NCBI GenBank assembly: GCA_017999075.1
Contig: JAGOBX010000279.1
Span: 1 to 5,396 of the forward strand
Direction of reading: 5' to 3'
Origin: JAGOBX01 sp017999075 [NCBI: Candidatus Babelota bacterium]
GTDB taxonomy: Bacteria > JAGOBX01
Length of the DNA stretch: 5,396 nt
In this document: positions 1 through 5,396 of the stretch, in pieces
Numbering within the stretch: position 1 is the stretch's first letter
Layout of the letters: every line of letters starts with the position of its first letter
Program-made: the position numbers and the translations under genes
Notes under the pieces: model-generated
What the model saw: the letters and a program-made list of their open reading frames with translations, nothing else
Database searches by the model: none
What the model was told of the DNA's origin: nothing

Positions 1-98
1 CTTATAAATATCTGCATCCATTCAGCTCCAGAGCTGTCCGCAGATTCAATTGATTTTGATATTCCGCCTGAAATAGAAAAATGCGCGCCTATTTTCAT
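1..98 (-). CDS. nfo: Endonuclease IV (deoxyribonuclease IV), N-terminal 32 codons, cut by window edge
   Basis: This is the 5' end of a gene that runs off the left edge; 32 codons plus two bases are visible. The peptide begins MKIGAHFSISGGISKSIE and continues to GAEWMQIFI. The pattern K-I-G-A-H-x-S-I-S-G-G followed by M/F-Q-I-F is the typical opening of the Nfo/AP-endonuclease-2 family, forming the first beta strand and helix of its TIM barrel. The family cleaves DNA 5' to abasic sites in base excision repair, using a trinuclear zinc centre; those ligands lie further downstream and cannot be checked here. The ATG lies one base after the valS stop codon (TAA-A-ATG). I see no Shine-Dalgarno sequence, only A-rich DNA, so translation probably depends on ribosomes finishing valS. 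Another TIM-barrel sugar isomerase-like protein is possible but less likely. Confidence 0.88.
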   Translation of the reverse strand, partial: MKIGAHFSISGGISKSIESADSSGAEWMQIFI

Positions 99-99
99 T

Positions 100-2772
100 T
101 TATTTTTTCAGCTTAATTAGAGTTTCAGAAAATTCTTTTATAACCTTTTCAAATTCTTCTTTTTTCTTGGTTTCTTTTTCAATAACTTGTTTAGGAGCTT
201 TTGAAATAAATTCAGTGTTTTCCAATTTTTTTAAAGTTTTGTCAAGTTCGGATTTATTTTTTTCTATCAATTTTGTTATTCTGTCAATTTCAGAATTTAC
301 GTCAATATTAGATTTCAATTCAACAAAAATAGAAATATAAGGGAGAACTACAGACCCATAATCGTCAGCATTTTCTATTTGTGATTTATTTAATGAATCT
401 AAAAATTTTATTTTTTCTGTTTTGGCAAGCAGTGAAATATAATTTTCATATTTTTCAATTATTATACGGACTTCATCTTTATCACTAAGAAATATAACTC
501 CGACTTTTTGTGAAGGAGGGATATTATTTTGACTGCAGATGTTTCTTATATTGGTTACAATTTCAATTATCTGATCCATATTCCTGCATTCATTATCTGA
601 TATCGAATATTCATCGGGTACAGGCCAGTCAGAAATCATTATATGTTTTTTAATCCGATATTTTTCAGGAAGTTTCTGCCAGATTTCTTCTGTAATAAAA
701 GGGATTATCGGATGTAATAATTTTAATACAGAATTCAAAATATCAAATAAAACCGTAATTTTAATATTTTTTACAGATTGAGTTCCTTTAAACAAATCCG
801 GTTTAACTATTTCTATATACCAATCACAAAATTTTTTCCATACAAAATCATATAAACAGGCAGCAGCATCGTTAAACCTGTATTTATCAAAATTTTCAGT
901 GACATTTTTTACTGTAAAATTAAATTCTCTTAAAATCCATTTATCGGCAAGCGATAATTCCTTGTATTCTAATTTATCAAGAATTTTAGTTTCTTCAGAA
1001 TAATTCATAAAAATAAATCTCGTAGCATTCCAGATTTTATTCAGAAAATGCCTGTATCCTTCAAGGCGGTTGTAGGACAATTTTATATCTCTGCCTTGTA
1101 TGGCAAGAGCAGCGAGGGTGAATCTCATTGCATCGCATCCGTAATTTTCTATCAGTTCAAGCGGATCAATTGCATTTCCGCTTGATTTACTCATTTTTTC
1201 TCCTGTTTCAGTTCTTATCAGAGCATGTATATAGATATCTCTAAATGGAACATTACCCATAAAATGTTCACCCATAATTATCATTCTCGCAACCCAAAAA
1301 AATATTATATCGAACGCCGTAGATAATACTGTAGTCGGATAAAACATTTTTAAATCATTAGTTTTTTCAGGCCAGCCTAAAGTTGAAAACGGCCATAGTG
1401 CAGAAGAAAACCATGTGTCCAGGACATCTTCATCCTGGCGTAGATGTTGAGATCCGCATTTTGAACATTTATCCGGAACAGTTTTTGAAACAATTATGTT
1501 ATCACAATCATTACAATACCACACCGGTATTCTGTGCCCCCACCAAATCTGGCGTGAAATACACCAATCCCTTACTTTTTCCATCCAATCAAAATAAGTG
1601 GTTTCCCAATTTTTAGGATGAAACTTCACTTTTCCTGATTTAACAGATTCTATTGCAGGTTCAACGAGAGGTTTCATCTTAACAAACCATTGTTTTGAAA
1701 TATACGGTTCTATAATTGTCTTACATCTGTAACAATGACCCACCTGGTGTTTATGAGGTTCTATTTTAATTAAATATCCGTCTTTTTTTAAATCTTGAAC
1801 AACATTTTTTCTGGCTGTAAATCTATCCAATCCTTTATATTTTCCAGTATTTTCATTCATTTTAGCGTCATCGGTCAAAATGTTTATTTCTTCAAGATTA
1901 TGTTTTTTCCCTATCAGAAAATCATTAGGATCGTGAGCAGGAGTTATTTTTAAAGAACCTGTTCCAAATTCAGGATCAACATAATTATCAGCTATAACTT
2001 TAAGCTCGCGGTTCATCAATGGAAGTATAACTGTTTTTCCAATATATTTTACATAACGTTCGTCAGATGGATGGACCGCTACAGCAGTATCTCCAAGCAT
2101 TGTTTCAGGTCTGGTAGTAGCAATAGTCAAATATTCCGAACTGTCTTTAAAAAAATATTTTATATAATAAAACGCGCCATCTACTTCATTATGATCGACT
2201 TCATCATCAGCTAAAGCAGTAACACAGCGTGGACACCAGTTTACTATATAATTTCCGCGGTAAATAAGTTTTTCGTTATAAAGTCTTATAAAAACTTCTT
2301 TAACAGCATTTGACAACCCTTCATCCATTGTAAATCTTAGACGCGACCAGTCGCAAGAGGCTCCGAGTTTTTTTAATTGCTGTATAATTCTGTTCCCATA
2401 TTCATTTTTCCATTCCCAAACCTTTTCAATAAATTTTTCTCTGCCTAAATCATGCCTGCTTATTTTTTGTTTCAACAGCATTTTTTCAACTACATTCTGT
2501 GTTGCAATTCCGGCATGGTCAGTACCTGGCAGCCATAAAACATCATAACCCTGCATTCTTTTGAATCTTGATAAAATATCTTGGATTGTATTGTTGAAAG
2601 CATGTCCTATATGCAGCTGACCTGTTACATTAGGGGGAGGTATTACAATACAAAAATGCTGTTTGTCAGGATTTCCTTCAGCTTTGAAATAATTATTATT
2701 TTCCCAAATTTCATACCATTTATTTTCTATACTTTTGGGTTCATAACTTTTTCCCAATTCTTTTTCAGTCAT
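100..2772 (-). CDS. valS: Valyl-tRNA synthetase (ValRS), 890 aa, class Ia
   Basis: A cytoplasmic enzyme that ligates valine to tRNA-Val and hydrolyses mischarged threonyl-tRNA. From M1 of the 890-aa form: the HIGH motif at about 54-57 within PPPNVTGQLHIGHA; GTDHAGIATQ at 83-92; the CP1 editing domain with TTRPETMLGDTAVAVHP (219-235) and ITPAHDPNDF (276-285); cysteine pairs at 180/183, 347/350, 420/423 and 436/439, the last two looking like a zinc ribbon; DVLDTWFSSALWPFSTLGWP (449-468), which marks ValRS rather than IleRS; KMSKS at 526-530; an anticodon-binding helical domain at about 605-755; and a charged C-terminal coiled coil (about 826-889), the ValRS tRNA-binding arm. Length and domain order are normal and nothing is missing. 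An in-frame ATG at 2814 would add 14 residues, but it has no ribosome site and the extension does not look like ValRS. The ATG at 2772 follows GGGAG (2787-2791), at a rather long 14-nt spacing. A strong promoter lies upstream, and nfo follows one base after the stop. Confidence 0.98.
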   Translation of the reverse strand: MTEKELGKSYEPKSIENKWYEIWENNNYFKAEGNPDKQHFCIVIPPPNVTGQLHIGHAFNNTIQDILSRFKRMQGYDVLWLPGTDHAGIATQNVVEKMLLKQKISRHDLGREKFIEKVWEWKNEYGNRIIQQLKKLGASCDWSRLRFTMDEGLSNAVKEVFIRLYNEKLIYRGNYIVNWCPRCVTALADDEVDHNEVDGAFYYIKYFFKDSSEYLTIATTRPETMLGDTAVAVHPSDERYVKYIGKTVILPLMNRELKVIADNYVDPEFGTGSLKITPAHDPNDFLIGKKHNLEEINILTDDAKMNENTGKYKGLDRFTARKNVVQDLKKDGYLIKIEPHKHQVGHCYRCKTIIEPYISKQWFVKMKPLVEPAIESVKSGKVKFHPKNWETTYFDWMEKVRDWCISRQIWWGHRIPVWYCNDCDNIIVSKTVPDKCSKCGSQHLRQDEDVLDTWFSSALWPFSTLGWPEKTNDLKMFYPTTVLSTAFDIIFFWVARMIIMGEHFMGNVPFRDIYIHALIRTETGEKMSKSSGNAIDPLELIENYGCDAMRFTLAALAIQGRDIKLSYNRLEGYRHFLNKIWNATRFIFMNYSEETKILDKLEYKELSLADKWILREFNFTVKNVTENFDKYRFNDAAACLYDFVWKKFCDWYIEIVKPDLFKGTQSVKNIKITVLFDILNSVLKLLHPIIPFITEEIWQKLPEKYRIKKHIMISDWPVPDEYSISDNECRNMDQIIEIVTNIRNICSQNNIPPSQKVGVIFLSDKDEVRIIIEKYENYISLLAKTEKIKFLDSLNKSQIENADDYGSVVLPYISIFVELKSNIDVNSEIDRITKLIEKNKSELDKTLKKLENTEFISKAPKQVIEKETKKKEEFEKVIKEFSETLIKLKK

Positions 2773-2786
2773 TTTTTTAGAACACT

Positions 2787-2791
2787 CTCCC
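2787..2791 (-). promoter_or_regulatory. Probable valS ribosome binding site (GGGAG)
   Basis: GGGAG, extending to GGGAGAG, is the only purine-rich Shine-Dalgarno candidate near the start of valS. It ends 14 nt before the ATG at 2772, longer than the usual 5-9 nt. It lies downstream of the alternative ATG at 2814, which has no such site, so it favours the shorter 890-aa protein. Confidence 0.55.
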
Positions 2792-2800
2792 GAAAAAATA

Positions 2801-2842
2801 TTAAATAATAACATTAACTAAAATACAAATAACTGCAATCAT
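2801..2842 (-). CDS. Possible 13-codon leader peptide in the valS 5' region
   Basis: An ATG-to-TAA mini-ORF reads M-I-A-V-I-C-I-L-V-N-V-I-I, so 9 of 13 residues are Val, Ile or Leu (three GTT, five ATT, one TTA). It lies inside the predicted valS leader, about 60 nt after the expected transcription start, and its stop is nine bases before the GGGAG site of valS. A ribosome stalling or terminating there would cover or free that site, as a Val-sensing leader might. Against it: no Shine-Dalgarno sequence precedes its ATG, ATT and GTT codons are expected in DNA this AT-rich, and there is no terminator or antiterminator after it, so classical transcription attenuation is not supported. It overlaps the rejected 14-residue valS extension in another frame. 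Confidence 0.2.
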   Translation of the reverse strand: MIAVICILVNVII

Positions 2843-2907
2843 TTTTTTATAACGATTAATTTTTATATTATTATATCGAATAAAAAAATTATTTTTATTT
2901 TTTTAAT

Positions 2908-2935
2908 ACTATATTTTTTTTTATCAAAATGTCAA
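2908..2935 (-). promoter_or_regulatory. Sigma-70-like promoter for valS-nfo
   Basis: On the minus strand a perfect -35 box TTGACA (2930-2935) is followed by a 16-nt spacer and a -10 box TATAGT (2908-2913, five of six consensus bases). Transcription would start near 2901, giving a valS leader of about 130 nt. The spacer contains nine consecutive A residues (2914-2922). This is the best promoter match I found in the window. It lies between the ABC-F stop and valS, so valS-nfo can be transcribed independently of the ABC-F gene. Confidence 0.75.
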
Positions 2936-2995
2936 TTTAAATAAAACATTTAGAAATAACGAATATCCTTTTTTTTCTTTAGAATTTTGAAATAT

Positions 2996-3027
2996 AGCAC
3001 TCGCATTATAAAATGCGAATCCGTGCT
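2996..3027 (-). terminator. Imperfect 12-bp hairpin after the ABC-F gene, possible terminator
   Basis: Read on the minus strand the stem is AGCAC, a 4-nt one-sided bulge GGAT, TCGCATT, loop TTAT, AATGCGA, GTGCT. This gives 12 perfect pairs interrupted only by the bulge, in DNA otherwise nearly free of G and C. It starts 22 nt after the ABC-F stop codon and ends about 60 nt before the valS -35 box, where a terminator would be expected. The sequence after the stem is ATATTTC rather than a clean run of T, so an intrinsic terminator is only moderately supported. A transcript-end stabiliser or a protein-binding site is an alternative. Confidence 0.4.
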
Positions 3028-3049
3028 TATGCATCAAGTAAAAACAGTT

Positions 3050-4885
3050 CTAATTTTTTTTTAGTGATTCAAATAATTCTGTTTCTCTTGCAAGCAAATC
3101 GTAATTTTTTTCTATCAAGCTGTTAAGTTCAATATTGCGTTTTGAAATTGATGCGATAACTTCGCGATCCCCTTCGTTTGAAGCTTTTATTAAAACCTGA
3201 TAATTATCATTGAGTTCCGATTCAAAAAAATTGATATTTTTTTCCAGTTCTTTAATCTTATTTTCGACAGGTTTTAATTTTTTATTTTTTTCTTTAAAGG
3301 CTTCATTTCTGAGTTTCAAAGATTCTTTTTTTAAATCAAATTCTTCTAAATCATTAGTTTTTTCTTTTTTTTTTTTTAAAGATTTGTTATCCAATCCGTC
3401 ATCTTCCCATCCTACAGTTTCAAGAAAATACTGGTAACTACCTTCAAAAACCGTTATTTTTCCGCGATCAAAAATTATTAACCTGTTAGCTATAGCGTTT
3501 AAATATAGTTCATTATGGGTTACTATTAGTATTGCTCCGTCAAATGAATCAAGTGCAGCCATCAACGAATCGCATGACTCCATATCAAGATGATTTGTAG
3601 GTTCATCAAGCAAAAGCATATTAACCGGAGACACCAATATTTTACCAAGAAGAACCCTGCTTCGTTCACCTCCTGATAAAACTGATATTTTTTTTAATGC
3701 ATTATCGTTTTCAAACATTAACGCACCGCAAATATTCCTGGCGCGCTGAATAGAATAATCAGGATCTGTCAGCATTATTTCATCAAGAGCAGAATTACTT
3801 TCCGTCAATCGCATAATATTCGTTTGTCCGAAATATCCTGTTTCAAGCATATGGTGTTTTTTAATTGTTCCGCTTATCGGCATAAGTTCTCCGGTTATCA
3901 ATCTTAATAGTGTAGTCTTCCCTTTACCATTTTTACCTATTACTCCTATCCGATCATTTTTACCTATTACAATTGAAAAATTATCTATTATATTATTTTC
4001 GCAGTTATCGAATGAAAAAGAAACATTCTCTATTTCCATCATATTTTTTGCAGGGAAATCTTTATTTGTGAAAGAAAAATCTATAGTTTTTATTCTTTCA
4101 AGTTTATCAAATTTTTCCTGTTTTTCCAAACTTTTAATTCTGGACTGAACCAAATTGGCAAGCCTGGCTTTAGCTCTGAATCTGCTTATAAATAATTCTG
4201 TTTCTTTTCTTTTTTTTTCATCGTTTATCCTTGTTTTTTCATAAATCTCCTCTTCTTTCAAAATTTGTGAATATGTTTTTTCAGTGCCTCCTTCAGTTTT
4301 TTTGATTTTTTTACGGTGAATTGCCAATATATGTGAAACTACACTGTCCATAAAATTTCTGTCATGAGTTATTAAAAGCAGTTCGTTCTGCCATTGATTT
4401 AAAAATTTTATGAGCCACCTGATTGAAACTATATCGAGATAATTTGTAGGTTCGTCAAGAAGAAGCATATCAGGTTCAGATATAAGCGTTTTAGCGAGAT
4501 TAATCCTAACTTGATACCCGCCGGAAAATTCGTTTATGGGTCTTCTCATATCGTCTTTTGAAAATCCAAGTCCTGTTAATATTTTTTCAACTCTCCAAAT
4601 GTTATGTTCTTCATTAATCGGTAAACCAAGACAAGCTTCATCTAAAGGAGTAGGACTTTTAAAATTTATATGCTGTTCAAGATATCCTATTTTATAATTA
4701 TTAGGAATTGAAATTTTTCCTGAATCCGGTTCTTCCATACCAAGCAAAATTCTAAACAGCGTTGTTTTTCCGTGCCCGTTTCTGCCTACAATCCCTATAC
4801 GTTCTCTTTTATTTACAGTAAATGTAATATTATCAAATAAAACCTGTCGCCCGTAATATTTGCTTAAATTAGAAACTGTAATCAA
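3050..4885 (-). CDS. ABC-F family ATPase (YheS-like), 611 aa, duplicated ABC domains, no membrane segment
   Basis: A soluble protein with two ABC ATPase domains, the ABC-F layout of ribosome-associated translation factors. Numbered from the TTG start, domain 1 has Walker A GRNGHGKTT (34-42), Q-loop Q71, signature FSGGYQ (120-125), Walker B LLLDEPT (141-147) with catalytic E145, and switch H174. The interdomain linker (about 205-277) contains RFRAKARLANLVQSRIKSLE, the tRNA-contacting linker pattern seen in YheS-like members. Domain 2 has Walker A GKNGKGKTT (317-325), Q354, LSGGERSR (403-410), Walker B LLLDEPTNHLD (424-434) with E428, and H457. A Lys/Glu-rich coiled coil fills about 502-611. 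All catalytic residues are present in both sites. Such proteins bind the ribosomal E site and may relieve stalling or protect from antibiotics; housekeeping and resistance members cannot be told apart here. I chose TTG at 4885 because GGAGG (4892-4896) precedes it by six bases and the protein then begins MITVSNLSKYYG, the usual ABC-F opening. The ATG at 4924 has no ribosome site. Confidence 0.95.
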   Translation of the reverse strand: MITVSNLSKYYGRQVLFDNITFTVNKRERIGIVGRNGHGKTTLFRILLGMEEPDSGKISIPNNYKIGYLEQHINFKSPTPLDEACLGLPINEEHNIWRVEKILTGLGFSKDDMRRPINEFSGGYQVRINLAKTLISEPDMLLLDEPTNYLDIVSIRWLIKFLNQWQNELLLITHDRNFMDSVVSHILAIHRKKIKKTEGGTEKTYSQILKEEEIYEKTRINDEKKRKETELFISRFRAKARLANLVQSRIKSLEKQEKFDKLERIKTIDFSFTNKDFPAKNMMEIENVSFSFDNCENNIIDNFSIVIGKNDRIGVIGKNGKGKTTLLRLITGELMPISGTIKKHHMLETGYFGQTNIMRLTESNSALDEIMLTDPDYSIQRARNICGALMFENDNALKKISVLSGGERSRVLLGKILVSPVNMLLLDEPTNHLDMESCDSLMAALDSFDGAILIVTHNELYLNAIANRLIIFDRGKITVFEGSYQYFLETVGWEDDGLDNKSLKKKKEKTNDLEEFDLKKESLKLRNEAFKEKNKKLKPVENKIKELEKNINFFESELNDNYQVLIKASNEGDREVIASISKRNIELNSLIEKNYDLLARETELFESLKKN

Positions 4886-4891
4886 CTTTTT

Positions 4892-4896
4892 CCTCC
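4892..4896 (-). promoter_or_regulatory. ABC-F ribosome binding site (GGAGG) that selects a TTG start
   Basis: GGAGG lies six bases upstream of TTG (4883-4885), an ideal Shine-Dalgarno distance. It lies inside the extension that would result from starting at the ATG at 4924, which argues that this extension is not translated. Confidence 0.8.
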
Positions 4897-4924
4897 ATAA
4901 ATGGGAATATTTCCAAATGCCCAT

Positions 4925-4953
4925 TTTATATAAGATTTATATTTTGGAAACAA
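4925..4953 (-). promoter_or_regulatory. Candidate promoter for the ABC-F gene
   Basis: On the minus strand TTGTTT (4948-4953) and TATAAA (4925-4930) are separated by 17 nt. The -10 box matches consensus at five of six positions and the -35 box at three of six. Transcription would begin around 4918, giving a leader of about 33 nt that contains the GGAGG site. That start would also leave the ATG at 4924 outside the mRNA. Such matches arise often by chance in DNA this AT-rich, so the call is tentative. Confidence 0.35.
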
Positions 4954-5179
4954 TTCCATAATACATACTAATTTTAGAAAAATATTAAATAAACCTAAAA
5001 AATGCAACATACTTTTTTTGTATTATTGAAAATTTGACAAAATCAGGTATTTTATGTGGTATTGATAATTTTTAAATATTTTTCTCGCAATTTTTGGATT
5101 GTATATTATCAGATTTATTCAATCAGCTAAAAAACCAAGTAAAATAAAATTTTAAAGATGATTTTCAGTAAGATTATTT
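4954..5179. other. AT-rich intergenic region without recognisable features
   Basis: Between the partial gene at the right and the candidate ABC-F promoter I see no convincing ORF on either strand, no tRNA-like fold and no GC-rich hairpin followed by T residues. Only four- to six-base inverted repeats are present, such as GATAAT with ATTATC about 30 nt apart, which is unremarkable at this composition. With no visible terminator, read-through from the upstream gene into the ABC-F gene is possible. Confidence 0.6.
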
Positions 5180-5396
5180 TTAATTTTCAATTTGATAATG
5201 GGTTAAATTAAATGATGAAATATCAATTTTTTTCATTTTATTTTCAACGGTATATTTTAAAATAGAATTATTATATTTAGTATCAGGATTCCATTTTTTT
5301 ATGATTCCATTTTCATATTCCAATAAATAATAATTATAAAATTTAAATTTTTTATTTAAAAATTCATAATTCTCAATGCCTGCATCTTCCCAGTAG
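5180..5396 (-). CDS. Hypothetical protein, C-terminal 71 residues, 5' part outside the window
   Basis: An open frame enters from the right edge and ends with TAA at 5180-5182. The visible 71 residues begin YWEDAGIENYEFLNKK and end LTHYQIEN. They are rich in Asn, Lys, Tyr and Ile, with a central stretch EYENGIIKKWNPDTKYN. I do not recognise the family. Coding is supported because 71 codons pass without a stop in DNA of about 80 % A+T, where one would be expected roughly every ten codons, and because Trp, Pro, Gly, Asp and His are distributed as in a protein. No membrane segment or metal-binding motif is visible in this part. The only in-frame ATG (near residue 54) is too close to the end to be the start, so the gene must begin upstream. 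It is co-directional with the ABC-F gene, 294 bp away. Confidence 0.7.
   Translation of the reverse strand, partial: YWEDAGIENYEFLNKKFKFYNYYLLEYENGIIKKWNPDTKYNNSILKYTVENKMKKIDISSFNLTHYQIEN

Noticed and set aside
1383-1616. Plus-strand open frame of 77 codons inside valS
   Set aside because: It lies wholly within the conserved ValRS coding region (catalytic core and zinc ribbon) on the opposite strand and resembles no protein; it is a shadow of valS codon use.
2581-2808. Plus-strand open frame of 75 codons over the valS 5' end
   Set aside because: Antisense to the conserved ValRS N-terminus; its Phe/Ile-rich composition comes from Lys/Glu codons read in reverse, and it has no ribosome site.
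2773-2814. Fourteen extra N-terminal residues for ValRS from the ATG at 2814
   Set aside because: No ribosome site precedes that ATG, the only candidate site lies inside the extension, and the residues do not resemble ValRS, whose usual start aligns with the ATG at 2772.
2773-2907. T-box riboswitch in the valS leader
   Set aside because: The leader has no sequence like the conserved T-box core (AGGGTGGNACCGCG), no GC-rich antiterminator and no terminator, and is too short and AT-rich for a standard T-box.
3210-3437. Plus-strand open frame of 75 codons antisense to the ABC-F C-terminus
   Set aside because: Its Phe/Ser-rich sequence is the mirror of the Lys/Glu-rich coiled coil and would be expected by chance.
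4869-4898. Nine-codon frame (MEEKVDYSF) overlapping the ABC-F start
   Set aside because: Its ATG merely runs into the GGAGG site; it has no ribosome site of its own, and the overlap with the TTG start is best explained by chance.
4975-4992. AT-rich string (AAAAATATTAAATAA) shared with about 2795-2808
   Set aside because: Both copies lie upstream of genes, but they are made only of A and T and are short, so a chance match is likely in DNA this AT-rich.

Overview
The window is an AT-rich stretch of bacterial chromosome (roughly 30 % GC by eye). Every gene I can support lies on the minus strand, so transcription runs from high to low coordinates. It carries ordinary core functions. Two genes are complete: a valyl-tRNA synthetase (valS) and a duplicated-ATPase ABC-F protein of the YheS-like type. 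Two more are cut by the window edges: the first 32 codons of an endonuclease IV (nfo) at the left, and the last 71 codons of an unrecognised protein at the right. The bacterial-type ValRS, Shine-Dalgarno sites and sigma-70-like promoter show a bacterium. Base composition and Lys/Asn/Ile-rich proteins fit a low-GC, perhaps host-associated or anaerobic lineage, but the sequence does not let me name the phylum. I found no mobile element, tRNA, rRNA, CRISPR array or T-box.

Layout in the direction of transcription: the partial unknown gene (5180-5396) ends without a recognisable terminator. A 294-bp AT-rich gap follows, with a plausible promoter close to the ABC-F gene. The ABC-F gene (3050-4885) most likely starts at TTG behind a strong GGAGG. 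Downstream, a 277-bp gap holds an imperfect 12-bp hairpin (2996-3027), then a very good sigma-70-like promoter (TTGACA, 16 nt, TATAGT; 2908-2935) and a leader of about 130 nt before valS (100-2772). The nfo start codon lies one base after the valS stop, so the two are almost certainly co-transcribed and probably translationally coupled.

The two complete genes both act in translation: ValRS charges and proofreads tRNA-Val, and ABC-F ATPases act at the ribosomal E site. Nfo is a DNA repair enzyme that appears to share the valS transcript. No new system is evident. The points most worth checking are regulatory: a 13-codon Val/Ile-rich mini-ORF in the valS leader, an A9 tract as the valS promoter spacer, an A13 run in the ABC-F gene where slippage either way would remove the C-terminal coiled coil, and the bulged hairpin between the two genes.
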